Source: Diaporthe sp. PMI_573 (taxonomy: Eukaryota; Ascomycota; Sordariomycetes; Diaporthales; Diaporthaceae). From it: DNA of 64,000 bases. Within the stretch, counting starts at the first letter, position 1, and the number at the start of each line of letters is the position of its first letter. Positions 35,066 through 45,578 of the stretch are shown here, piece by piece. The position numbers and the translations under genes are program-made. The notes below the pieces were generated by a model, which ran no database searches, was not told the origin of the DNA, and worked only from the letters and a program-made list of their open reading frames with translations. Location: positions 682,001 through 746,000 of the forward strand of contig JAJTUP010000014.1 in assembly GCA_021399435.1 (NCBI GenBank), given 5' to 3'.

Positions 35066-35816
35066 ATGCTCAGATGGTGAGAAGCTCAACCCTCCCTCCC
35101 GCCACAACCTCATGCAAAACGTGTGCGCACTTGCTAATACCTCCACTCCTTATCCAGGTACCAAGCCAAGCTGGTCAAGCGGCCCCTGCTGACCCAGGTC
35201 GTCACCACGGCCGTCCTCTTCGGCACCGGCGACGTCATCGCCCAGCAGGCCGTCGACAAGAAGGGCCTGGAGAAGCATGACCTGGCACGCACCGGCCGCA
35301 TGGTCCTCTACGGCGGAGGTGAGTTTCTCTGTTTGCCTGACTGCCTATGTGTGCCCCTCATGAGGGCCAGCGTGAGCGACCCAGCTCTTCCTCACCTGGC
35401 CCACTTGCTCGCCGCCCTTCTCATCACCACCAGGTCAATGAACAAACCAGAGCACCACTGACACCCAAACAGCCGTCTTCGGCCCAGCCGCAACAACATG
35501 GTACAAGTTCCTAGCCAAGAACGTGAACCTAAAGTCCTCCAACGCCACGACCCTGGCGCGCGTGGCCCTGGACCAGGGCGTCTTCGCCCCCGTCTTCATC
35601 GGCGTGTTCCTGTCGTCAATGGCAACCCTCGAGGGCAACTCCGTCAAGGAGAAGCTCGACAAGAACTACACCACCGCCCTGACGTCCAACTACATGCTCT
35701 GGCCCTTCGCCCAGGCCATCAACTTCAAGGTCGTGCCCCTCGAGCACCGCGTGCTCTTCGTCAACGTCATCAGCATCGGGTGGAACTGCTACCTTAGCTA
35801 CCTGAACAGCTCCTAG
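35066..35816 (+). CDS. SYM1: Mpv17/PMP22-family mitochondrial inner membrane protein
   Basis: Yeast Sym1 is an inner-membrane channel-like protein needed for ethanol metabolism under heat stress; human MPV17 loss causes mtDNA depletion. Three exons: 35066-35076 (11 nt, MLR plus two bases of Trp), 35158-35318 and 35473-35816, 171 aa, the usual length. Key features: start [17 protein letters not shown], then [43 protein letters not shown], and the C-terminal family signature [26 protein letters not shown] followed by the [10 protein letters not shown] ending. Four hydrophobic segments are visible. The intron phases give a clean join at both junctions (TG|G and GGA G|CC). Confidence 0.94.
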
Positions 35817-36671
35817 GGAGCCTGTCTCCCGTCCTTGGGGGGAAACCCGCCCTCCCGGGGCATGATGTTGGGAGGTTGGTTTTCTTGTGGTGATTGATGG
35901 TGGGGAGCGGCGAATGTCATTGGTGGAAATTTGGGCATGGGGGTTTATGGGTGAGCGGCAGATACACGTCGGTGCATTCGTATGTGTGCGTTGATTAGAA
36001 CTCTTCGATTCAGATGACAGACATCTGGCATTGATGGGCATCCGGGGCGGTTTGTTCGGCAGGGAGATACATAGAGGGATAAAATACATCAGGGGGGCGT
36101 TCTAGGTTGCATTCTAAATCCATACATCAGGAAACACTGCGCTCTGAGGCACTGTCAAGCTCAGTGGGCCTTTTTGGGTGAGTGTCACGGCTTTGATTCG
36201 TCTTTAGATTCCAGTCGCAGCGTCGCACCTGTGTTGACGGCATCTTCCAGACGCGGATACGGCTGTGGGCATGGTTCAGACTCCTGAGGTGGAAGTCGCT
36301 TCTCTTCGCAAACATGTTGGACGCCCACAAGCTCGACCAGTTAGCTTAGAGCTATCATCTTGTTGATAAGCTTCGATTTTTATTTCTACTTCATGTAGCG
36401 TTACCCGCATCGAGGTGCGCATGACCATTGTGATATGTCCGCTACCGCTATACAAGGGCCAAATGACTGTCTCGCAGAAGCGAGTGGCCACTTGCCATCT
36501 TCGTCCTCAGTCAGGTCCATGCTGTCAGTCTGGCATCTTCGCTTCAAGCAGGTCCAGATACAACTTGAACAAATGCGTGTTGTCCAACCACGAGGTTTTG
36601 ATACGCCGGCAAAGCGGAGGGTGGCCATGCCTTACGATGATGATTTCTATGAAATGCAGATGCCAGATTAC
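35817..36671. other. Convergent 3' intergenic region
   Basis: Lies between SYM1 (+) and UAP1 (-). The first part is the SYM1 3' UTR. No gene is seen. Plus-strand frames at 36415-36815 overlap the UAP1 3' end antisense and have no recognisable content. Confidence 0.6.
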
Positions 36672-38257
36672 CTACTTCTCGGCCGGGTCTGCAACAACGG
36701 CTGGGAGCGCGAACTCCTTCCCATTGAGGTGACCAAGTCCCTCACCACCCTGCGGCGGCCGTTAGCTTTGACCACAATCTTCAGAGATACAAGGGCACAG
36801 GGAATACTCACATAGCTGATCAGAGGCGAGACCTCGACACCGGCGTCACCGTCACCGGTGAGGATGGCACCAGCAGCCTCCAGCCACCTCTTACCCTGGG
36901 TGGTGATGTCCTTCTTGCTCGTGTCGGGGTCATCCTCGCCGGTCCCGCGCGCGTTCTTAAGCGGCGAGAACTCGTCCTCGCGCTTGACCTCGAGGCAGGC
37001 GAACTTGTCGAGCTGCAGCAGGGGGAACACGTCGAAGACGAACTGCTCCAGCTTGATGCCGTTGGGCTTCTCGGGCTTGACGGTCTCGCCGGACTTGAGG
37101 TCGACATGGGGGATCTTCTTCCTGGCGACGTGATGGGGCAGGTCCTTGGCGAAGCTCGGGATCTTCTCCAGGAAGCCGATGCTGTAGTAGTGGTTGACGA
37201 TGTTGGCGGCGCGGAACTTGAGCACGTCGGGCTGCTTGGGGTCCTTGGCCTCGGCCGTCTCCTTGTCGATCTCGCTGTACTCGACAACGTCCGGGCGGCC
37301 GTTCTTGGACAGGATCAGGCCGACCGACTCGGTGGCGTTGCGCTTGCGCACGACCTTGGTCGCGATCTCGACGTTCTTGGAGGCGGCGAATCCGGTGAAG
37401 GTCGGGTCCGCAACCCTGACCAGGCAGTTGTCGACACAGTACGAGTGGACGTGCTCGATGCCTCGCTTGCGCAGGTCGCCCAGGACGGGCGAGGTGACCA
37501 GGGCCTGGTAGATGCCTCCGTTCCCGTCAGGGGCCACGGCGACCTTGCCCTTACCCTCGAGAAGGATCTTGCCGTCGTTTGAGATGCATGGCAACACGCC
37601 CTGCTCGAATATCATGACATTCTCCTTCTTCAGCCCAAAGTAGTTTTGCTGCTCGAAGAATTGCTGGGTCGGCCCTCTCGTGGGTCCGCTAGTCATGACG
37701 TACCATGGCACGACAACCTCCTGGCCCTCGGGGAGACCAGCATGCTTCTGTGCCAGCACCTGCAGTCGCCGAATGCGCTCGGCTTGGATCTGGAACAGGG
37801 ACTTGTGCGAGGGCAGGCCAATATCGAAGCAGCCCTTTGGTGCGGAACTGCCGAGTCTTGTGCCCTGGCCACCGGCCATAAGAACCACGCCGACCTTGTT
37901 CTTGGCGGTGAGGTCCAGGCCGGACTCGTACCATTTCTTGAGCTGGTCGGCGTCTGAGTCCAAGACACTGGCAGTGGCGGATTCGGGCAGGGGCTCGAGC
38001 TCGGCCTTCTTGGACTCGGCCTCTGGTGGGCTGAGGGCCTTCTTGGTGATGGTGTTGATGTACTCAGGGTCGAAGCCGTCGAGCTGGTGGAAAAGTTGTG
38101 CCTGTTCCTCCTTGGAGACGGAGTCGTAGAAGGTGAAGACCTGTTCCTGGCCCGCCTTCTCGTACTTGTCCTTGAGTGCCTTGACCTCGTCGGCCGAAGG
38201 GGCTCGTGGAGGGGCACCAGAGCTGCGGATGTTGAGGGCGTTCTTAATGGCCTCCAT
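36672..38257 (-). CDS. UAP1: UDP-N-acetylglucosamine pyrophosphorylase
   Basis: Joins UTP and GlcNAc-1-phosphate to make UDP-GlcNAc, the precursor for chitin, N-glycans and GPI anchors, in the cytosol; yeast QRI1/UAP1 is essential. Two exons: 38257-36812 and 36749-36672, 507 aa, the usual length. The nucleotide-binding motif GGQGTRLG is at residues 129-136, followed by [12 protein letters not shown]. Other family stretches: [56 protein letters not shown] and FVFDVFPLL. Without splicing the end reads as nonsense; joining at [15 protein letters not shown] gives the expected C-terminus. The start was chosen at MEAIKNALN; 23 in-frame upstream codons (to 38326) are probably 5' UTR. Confidence 0.96.
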
Positions 38258-39411
38258 GATTGCAGTTGGGCCGCTACTGGTCTGTAGTTGGTGTAAATAA
38301 AGTAGAAGTAGTCCAATTGGGTACAATAGTCAAGACTTAAACAACAAGTCAGAAAGACAAGAAGAGGCCAGCAAGAGTAGTATGTCAGTAAACAGCGTGG
38401 TGGTGGTGGTCGGTGGGGGGCAGTCAGCTTGCTTTGTATTAATAGCAAGACCGGGATGAAAGCTGGAGCTCCCCTCCACTGCTCAGCTCCTGAGGGTCGT
38501 GCCTTCAGCCCCGCCAACCCCTGATTCCGACCTCCCTGCAGGATTGAGGCCAGTAGGGGAGCTGGCCCTGACAACAGCCGGCTAGTGACGTCGGCACGAC
38601 CCCGATTAGCCACCTCCTATTCGCCCAGGCCGTTGCTTGGGCTCGTAATTGCCTTGTGCTACAGTCCAAGATGCGGGCCGTGGGCTAGACTATTCGGCGT
38701 CCACGTAGTACAGCTTCAGCTCAGGCCAGCACCCAATGCACGGTCGGAACACTTTACTGAGCACGGAATACGAGCTACCTGGCGTCTAGAAGCCGGATAC
38801 AGAAGCTCTTCTTTGTTCGTCTATCACTTACAAACGTCTCGGTCGCTCTTCTCCTGACTTATCAACTGGCGGTCTGAGAGCCTGAAGCTGCATGTGAGAG
38901 ACCAAAGCTTACCGAGAAGCACGAGCACGACGCTTCTCTTGGCTGGCGAGCTTGGGAAACACCTGTCAGTCGTCCATGAGAGCATCCGGATCTGGCAATT
39001 AGGAGTATTGCAGGGGATTTCTGGGGGTAAAATCTCTACCTGACGTTCACTTGAGTTGGTTGACAGAATTGCCACCCAATATATCAAAACTACGTAGCAT
39101 ATTGAGGGGTTGATATGTAAAAGACCACTAACACCAGTCTGGGACCTGCAGAAGTCTCGACTTCATGTCATGCATGATCCAGTACTCATACATCCCAGCT
39201 TGAGAACGGTCAGTCAACATTGAATAGCCGCGGCGCAGCTACGGGGTGTGCAGCTGGAATTGACGGCATCTCAGTTGGCCAAATTTGAGTTGTACCAAAG
39301 TGTCTGGTGTCCAGGCAGCTTGACGTACTTTTCTCAGCCCAACCTTCCGAGCCGCCAGCAGCCTTAAATCACTGGTGCATTGCCTGCGAGGGAATCAACT
39401 AGGCAAACACC
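38258..39411. other. Divergent promoter region, UAP1 and glycosylase
   Basis: About 1.15 kb between two outward-facing genes. Pyrimidine- and purine-rich stretches near 38400 and 39300 are as expected for promoters. No gene is seen. Confidence 0.6.
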
Positions 39412-40479
39412 ATGGCGTCTCCCGACCATGAGGTAGCCAACATCTCGGTCCCACCCCCTCAGTCATCGTTCAGCGGCAGACTCAACATGGAGAACTTCAG
39501 GTTCAAGGCAGAGCCGCAGTCGCCACCGGCAGGGCAGACACCACCCCGTCGAAGTACTCGTCTCTCCGCTACTCCTGTGAAAACAGAAAGCCCCAGACGG
39601 AGCATATCAACATCAACAAGCGGGACCAGAAAGCGTAAGGCCGCCGTTCTATCAGGCGGAGACTCTGTCGTCCCAGCCCTGCCGGATGGCTCAACGGAGG
39701 TAGAGGCAGAACAAGCCGACTCCTCTTCGCCATCCTCAACACCGACGCCCGGCAACACCAAGAAGCCAAAACCCAAGAAGAGGAACAGGCCAAAGGCAGG
39801 CTACCAGCCACCAAGCGTCTACGCCCACCTGCCACCACTGCCCGACGCCCTGGCGCCGAACCTCCTCGCCCTCTTCTGCGGCCTCAACCCGGGCGTGCGC
39901 ACCGCCCAGACGGGCCACGCCTACAACCACCCCAGCAACCTGTTCTGGAAGCTGATGTACTCGTCCGGAGTGCTGCCGGTCCGCTGCGCAGCCGAGGAGG
40001 ACCGCACCTTGCCCGCGCGCTTCAGTCTGGGCCTCACTAACATCGTGTCCCGGCCGAGCCGCAACGGCGCCGAGCTGAGCAAGGCCGAGATGGACGCCGG
40101 GGTGGGCGCGCTCGAGGCCAAGGTCCGGCGGTGGAGGCCCGAGGTTGTCGTGGTCGTGGGCAAGAGCATCTGGGAGTCTGTCTGGCGGGTGCGGCACGGG
40201 AGGGCCATCGGGAGGGGCGAGTTCCGGTACGGCTGGCAGGACGAGGGGGAGAACATGGGGGTTGGGGACGTGCCTGAGGAAGAGAGGGAGGACGGGGTTG
40301 AGTACCGGGACGGCTGGACGGGTGCGAGGGTGTTTGTCTCGAGCTCTACCAGCGGGCTTGCCGCGACGCTGAGCCCGGCGGAGAAGGAGAGGATCTGGAG
40401 GGAGCTGGGGCAGTGGGTTGAGGCGAGGAGGGCCGGGAGGGACGTGGCCCCTGGGCTTGTCGACGATGAGCCTCGATGA
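39412..40479 (+). CDS. G/T(U)-mismatch uracil-DNA glycosylase (MUG/TDG family)
   Basis: Removes uracil or thymine mispaired with guanine, starting base excision repair of deaminated C or 5-methyl-C in the nucleus. Intronless, 355 aa. The first 125 residues are basic and disordered with Lys-rich runs (KKPKPKKRNRPK), likely DNA-binding and a nuclear signal. The core begins LFCGLNPGVRTAQTGHAYNHPSNLFWKLMY, matching bacterial MUG (GINPG...HPANRFWK); Asn159 in GLNPG is the expected catalytic residue. LGLTNIVSRPSR and VVVVGKSIWE follow. The minor-groove loop, NPSGL in MUG, is here SSTSGLAA. Schizosaccharomyces pombe Thp1 is a studied fungal relative. Confidence 0.9.
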   Translation: MASPDHEVANISVPPPQSSFSGRLNMENFRFKAEPQSPPAGQTPPRRSTRLSATPVKTESPRRSISTSTSGTRKRKAAVLSGGDSVVPALPDGSTEVEAEQADSSSPSSTPTPGNTKKPKPKKRNRPKAGYQPPSVYAHLPPLPDALAPNLLALFCGLNPGVRTAQTGHAYNHPSNLFWKLMYSSGVLPVRCAAEEDRTLPARFSLGLTNIVSRPSRNGAELSKAEMDAGVGALEAKVRRWRPEVVVVVGKSIWESVWRVRHGRAIGRGEFRYGWQDEGENMGVGDVPEEEREDGVEYRDGWTGARVFVSSSTSGLAATLSPAEKERIWRELGQWVEARRAGRDVAPGLVDDEPR

Positions 40480-41715
40480 GCTCATGGAAGAGCAAGGCAA
40501 GTCATGCGCACGAGGGGAGCCTGCGGGCATAGGGACCGCTGGTATTCTTTTTGATACGAGCTGCAGCATAACCTCGTGCTCCCGGAATGTTGACTTCTCA
40601 TGGGATGATGTCTCGCAAGCATCGTCGCTCATAAATATACCTGCTCTCCCCCTTTTTGATCAACAAACCACGCATCCATGACACCAAGTCTCTTACACCG
40701 TCTCAAATAATTCTAAAATTTCGTTTCCAGAGGGGGCCGGCCCAAGTAATTCTACATCAACAGCACGATCGCGTGCATCTGCTTCCTCCTCCTCTTGCAA
40801 ACAGTACTCGGGATTCGAAAGGTACGCGGCCAACCTCGACAGGCCGTTGACATTATCAGCAGTGAACTCCGACGACGGGGGGCGCACAAGTCCCACCGTC
40901 CTGAGGAAACCAGCCGCCAGAGCTCGGGGACGCGGAGCCCAGCGCAGATCCCAAACGAAAGCGTGTGCAAAGCCCCCGCCCCCCCCCCCGCCCCCACGGC
41001 AGGATGAACGCCCTGGACTCTCAACTCCGCCTGGCGGAGGGCAGAGGCACGAGCCGAGAGGCCCTGATAGCCGTGTGCAATCACATCTCCGCCGCAGAGG
41101 GCCTCCTGAGGATTCACATTGCCGGGCGCCGCCCCGCTCTGGAAGATAGGCACCGCGACTTTCATACGGATTGTGATTTTGATACTCATGATGATGCTCG
41201 CGATCGTGTGCTGGGCTCTAGGGTCGGACCAGGAAGAGCGCGCGCGCCAGTGGGTTCTCGTCGACAAGGAAGTCGTCGACAAGTGAGTCGTCGACAAGGA
41301 AGAGTCAGACATGGGAGGATGACTGTATTCTTTGGAACAATGTAACGTCGAGGTATATGGAAGTGATTGTAGGACGGAGGATAACCGCTTAGAGGGCCGT
41401 GGATCACTGCAGAAGCGACAAGAGGGGATCCGTTGCCAGGACTCGACAACACCGACGGGATGTGTGTGTACCACTTGGTAGACCAATGTCTGAATATATG
41501 TTACATTTCAACTCATTCTAGTTGAGCAGGGGTATATCTCTAAATGTATAAACTTCGCATCCAGTCAATTCGTCACATAATCGCACACCTTTTTCATCAG
41601 CCAACAAGACTTCTCGAGCAAGTCCCGGTACTCCTGTTCCTCAGAATTATGACGATCCATGGGGTTCGCCCTGTCCTGGTGTCAACTTTTCGTGAGGTTT
41701 GCCGAAAATTGGCCT
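40480..41715. other. Convergent 3' intergenic region
   Basis: About 1.2 kb between the glycosylase (+) and lysyl-tRNA synthetase (-). A minus-strand frame at 40752-41486 and an overlapping one ending at 40693 contain a C11-type homopolymer and low-complexity Arg/Ser/Pro sequence; I cannot support a gene. A 15-bp triple tandem repeat is at 41258-41298. Confidence 0.5.
41258..41298. repeat. 15-bp tandem repeat, three copies
   Basis: The core TCGTCGACAAG starts at 41258, 41273 and 41288, a strict 15-bp period. Each copy holds a SalI-type GTCGAC palindrome. It is non-coding as far as I can tell. Confidence 0.9.
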
Positions 41716-44000
41716 TTATGGCCTCTCGCCCATGATGTAATTCAGCGCTTCGTCCGCGGCACGCTTCTTATGGTTGGCACTTTCTGGCTGGTCGGCCTGC
41801 TCAGTGTGATCAGGTCCTGCGGCGCTCTCCGGCTCGATGACCAGCGCGGGACCGTCCCTTCCAGCCCTCGATCCGCTTTGTTCCACCTCACCGGTTGGGA
41901 AGATCGTCTCCTTGCCCACCTCGACTGCCTTTTCGAGCTCCTCTCTCTCGAAGATCTGTACTTCTGCAGCTCCAGCAACATCAATTGTGGATACGGAGCC
42001 GGAGTTGCTATCGATGTCTTCTTTCTTACGCTCTTGGTTCTGCGGACCAGTCGACGCGAGGCCAACGACGTTCCTCAGGTTCCCAAACGGCAACACCTCG
42101 CTGATTCTCCCCGCGCCCGTGAACATCATCACCAGTCGGTCTACACCACATCCCCAGCCCGCCGTGGGCGGCAGGCCAGACTCCAGCACCGAGATGTACT
42201 GCTCGTCAATCACGTGCGCTGGCTCGTCGTCCTCGTCGCCGAGTGGCTGTTCGCCTGGGGTTGCGCGCTGCTGCTGGGCCAGCTTCGCCTTGGCCTGGTC
42301 GACAAATTTGAGCCTCTGCACGTATGGGCTGTTCTCTTCTTCGTACATGTTGGCCAGTTCATTGCCGTCGAAGAAGACTTCAGCCCGGGCGGAGACGAAC
42401 TGCTTGGTGAAGTTGTCTGTGAAGGTCTTGGCCAAGGGCGACATGCAGGCCGGGTGTTTGGTGATGAAGATTGGCCTGCCCTTGGACTGGGGTTCGAGGA
42501 CTGCAGCTGCAATGCGATCAAGGAGTTTCGGAAGAGATGGGTTGGGTGGCAAAGACTTGTGCCAGTCTTTACCCCGATCTTCGAGGAGCTTGATGATCTC
42601 CTGAACGGCATTTGGGTTGTTGTCCAGCCTTGGAAGTGGGCTCCCAAGTTCCATGTTTATCGCAGGGATGAAATCGATCACCTGCCAGTCCCTGGCGAAC
42701 ACCTTGGGATCAGGCGACTGCAGAGTCGAGAGATCGTGCTCGGCCTTGAACTTGGCAACAGAATTGGCGAGATCGAAGAACATATCCTTAGTTTCTTGCA
42801 TGACCTGTTCGAGGTTGATGTGGGAGACGTAAAATTCACACATGGTGAACTCGGGGTTGTGAGTAGCGTCGAGGCCTTCATTCCTGAACGCCGGGCCGAT
42901 CTCGTATATCCTGTCGAAGCCGGCAACAACGAGCCGCTTCAGCCAGAGCTCTGGTGCTATGCGCAGCGCCAGCTGCTTCTCTGGAAATTCGGTAGCGTTG
43001 GTCGTGAATGGTCGGGCCACAGCCCCACCGGCGTTCGCAGCCAAGATAGGAGTATGGACCTCGGTACACTCCAGCTTGGTCTCTAGCCATTTTCGCAGTT
43101 CTCTGATCACACATGATCTAACACGCAGAGTGTCTGCAGCTCGCTTGTTGACAAGAAGGTCGAGATGCCGTTGGTTCATCCTGGCTTCCTCAGGAAGATT
43201 GTATGGGAGCGGTGCTAAGCCGGGCGACAGTATCTGCGGAAGATGTATGGCTTCGATAGAAAGCTCCCCAGTCTGCGTACGGGTGGGCTGTCCGGTTATT
43301 GCTACACGCGAATCTGTCAGCCTATGCCAGCCACATGACTTGGGTTGGGGTCAGCATGACGAGGAAGTACTAACAGATATGATCCCCTCTCTTTATCAGG
43401 CGGATCTGTTCGGCGAAAGGTCGCATCTCCGTGCCGTCTACCAGCTTGTTGATATTCAAGACACCCTGGACCATTTTGCCATCCTCGACGAGTTTGATGA
43501 AGGCTAGCTTGTTACCGAGCTGATTGATCGAGGACACGCGACCTGGAGAAATCAGTCCCATGAAGAGAGCTACTACCGGAGAAGACAAGCATACCGCCGA
43601 CCGTCACAATGTCACCGAGAGCTTCCGATGGGGATATTATCTTGTCCTCATATTGCTTTCTAAAGTTCGATATCGTAAGGGGCTTCGCATAGCGTTTCAA
43701 CCGCGGATACAACAGGGCATGTGCAGTCTGGAGCTGCTTGACACGGGCCGCCGTAAGAGCGCCGCGGTCCTCGGGGTTGTACGTCTCTACATCGCGCTTC
43801 ACCCAAGGACTGCTCGATCGAGCAGTCCTGATGGTCTTGATGGTCTTGAGCGGCGCGTTCGAGCTGTATCTCTGGCAGACAGCTCGAGAGTTCCGCCTTG
43901 CCAGCTCGTAGAACCGGAGATATGCAGAGCCAGAAGGGGACGGCCCTGGCGCCAGCGGCTGGAAGGCGTACGGACGCAGAAAATGCAGAGATGGCGCCAT
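41716..44000 (-). CDS. MSK1: Lysyl-tRNA synthetase, class II, mitochondrial type
   Basis: Charges tRNA-Lys. Three exons: 44000-43595, 43542-43375 and 43313-41716, 723 aa. The N-terminus is rich in Arg, Ser and Ala with few acids (MAPSLHFLRPYAFQ...), as expected for a mitochondrial presequence, so this is probably the Msk1 organelle enzyme. An OB-fold anticodon-binding domain (GGRVSSINQLGNKLAFIKLVEDG...) is rebuilt by splicing. Class II motif 1 lies around KLECTEVHTPILAANAGGA; motif 2 is FRNEGLDATHNPEFTMCEFY; motif 3 is GWGCGVDRLVMMFTG. After motif 3 and SEVLPFGNLR the frame runs on for about 120 residues of acidic, low-complexity sequence ending NYIMGERP, longer than usual. The start at 44000 is preferred over an in-frame ATG at 44060. 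Head-to-head with TIM10. Confidence 0.93.
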
Positions 44001-44628
44001 GTTGAGCCGATGCCCGTATAAGCCTGTAATCGTTCCAGTCAGATACACTGCGACAACCACAAAGGTTCAACCAAGACAAGGAAGTGGAATCGGGGTGTAA
44101 AAAGCGATGTCAGAGAGTTGGCAGTTTTGATCACGCACGACCGAAATCGTGTCAGTCGCAACGGTTCTAAGGTTTAAAGCGGTCTCATCATGTAGGAATG
44201 TGTCAAAAGAAAAGAAAGAGCAGTACTTACAAGAGCGCGGCCGGGCGCTGGTTCTGAGGGCACACTGATCTGCAGAAAACACAGCTCGTGCCAAAGTGGA
44301 ATGAGGTTGTGCCGGTGCAAAAGCTCTCGAATTTTTTTGGCACCGCGAAGAGAGGGAAGCTCCCACTCACAGTGTCATTGACCAATGGAGCCAAGGTCCG
44401 GGGCCCACCCCATCCGCCGCAGGCCCGCTAAACCCTGCAAGACAAACGTCACTGGCCGAGCCGATTTTTTGGACGACCTTCAAGGGCCCGGCCGTACCTC
44501 AAGCTTGCTCAACCAGGAACCATTCGCACGCCGGATAACAAGACCATCTTCAACGAAGCCGCCAGCGCCGCCCCCTCACCCACCGCAGTCGAACAGCTTC
44601 CGCGCATCTGCCTATATCACCGCCCAGC
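44001..44628. other. Bidirectional promoter, MSK1-TIM10
   Basis: 628 bp separate the start codons of two divergent genes for mitochondrial proteins. CT-rich stretches lie near 44340-44600. No gene is seen in it. Confidence 0.6.
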
Positions 44629-44984
44629 ATGTCCTTCCTCGGATTCGGCCGCCAGCAGCCCTCGTCGGCCGAGAAGATCGCCGCCGTCGAGGCCGAGATG
44701 AAGCTCATGGCCGACATGATGAACCGGTACGTGTCGCCCTCCCTCTCTTCTACATCTATCCCAGCCCGAGGCTAACTCCCGATACTTTGAAAAACAGTCT
44801 CAACAAGGCCTGCGCAAAGAAGTGCATCCCCAACAACTACCTCGAGGGCGACATCAACAAGGGCGAGGCCGTCTGCCTCGACAGGTGCGCCGCCAAGTTC
44901 TTCGACGTCCACCTCAAGGTCTCGGACATATTACAGCAGCAGCAGCAGCAGCAGATGGGCGGCGGCGGCGGGTTCGGTCGATAG
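44629..44984 (+). CDS. TIM10: Mitochondrial intermembrane-space chaperone Tim10
   Basis: Small Tim protein that, with Tim9, escorts hydrophobic carrier proteins across the intermembrane space to TIM22. Two exons: 44629-44726 and 44798-44984, 94 aa. The twin CX3C motif is clear: C38-AKK-C42 and C59-LDR-C63, separated by 16 residues. The N-terminal helix ([23 protein letters not shown]) and the segment [15 protein letters not shown] are typical of Tim10. The intron sits inside the Arg codon of MNRL. The C-terminus ends with seven glutamines encoded by CAG repeats (44935-44955) and a glycine run, a variable tail. It shares its upstream region with MSK1. Confidence 0.97.
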
Positions 44985-45578
44985 GGCGGGAACACGTCAC
45001 CTGAGCCCCTCGATACTTTCGAAGTGGCCGCGAGAGAGAGGAGGAAGCGGGGCCCGGTCTGTCCCCAGCCGTGATGGAGGACGCACAGGTGTTGTTGAAG
45101 AGCAGACACGGCATGCTCAACGGGGTAGGCTCAGAGTCGCTCAACTTCCAGGCTGAGGATCACTCCTGGTATGCCTGTGCATTGTATGCTGGAGGATGTG
45201 AGGGTGGAAACCACCGTAACTGTACAAACGCCGACAAGGGTGCGGCAGTGGCCCGGGGTTGGGACTGCGCATGGTTCCTGAGCGCATGGGGATCGAATGT
45301 CTCTCCTGCAGTGTGTTACATTATGATATAGACAAATCTCCCTTCTCGGGAAACCCTCAGTGGTTATTGGCCCTCTTCGCATTCCTACCCGCTATATTTA
45401 AATACTGCCTGGGGCACACAGCCCGTGAACGTCCAAACTCCATACGCCAAGGCTCGTAAATGCTCGAGTCACCCTGATGAGTACCCAAAAAGACTGTTGC
45501 TAAACAGCAAGATGAAAGACGCTTGCACTTGACTGAAGTTTGACAGTCATCCCCCTATGTGGCTGTCGGACCTTATCC
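44985..45578. other. Convergent 3' intergenic region
   Basis: Spacer between TIM10 (+) and the STB6-like gene (-). It probably contains both 3' UTRs. No gene is seen. Confidence 0.6.

Noticed and set aside
40752..41486. 244-codon minus-strand frame between the glycosylase and LysRS genes
   Set aside because: Low-complexity Ser/Arg/Pro content, overlapping frames, a C homopolymer and a tandem repeat inside; no family match. A downstream frame ending at 40693 looks slightly more protein-like but has no start or splice support.
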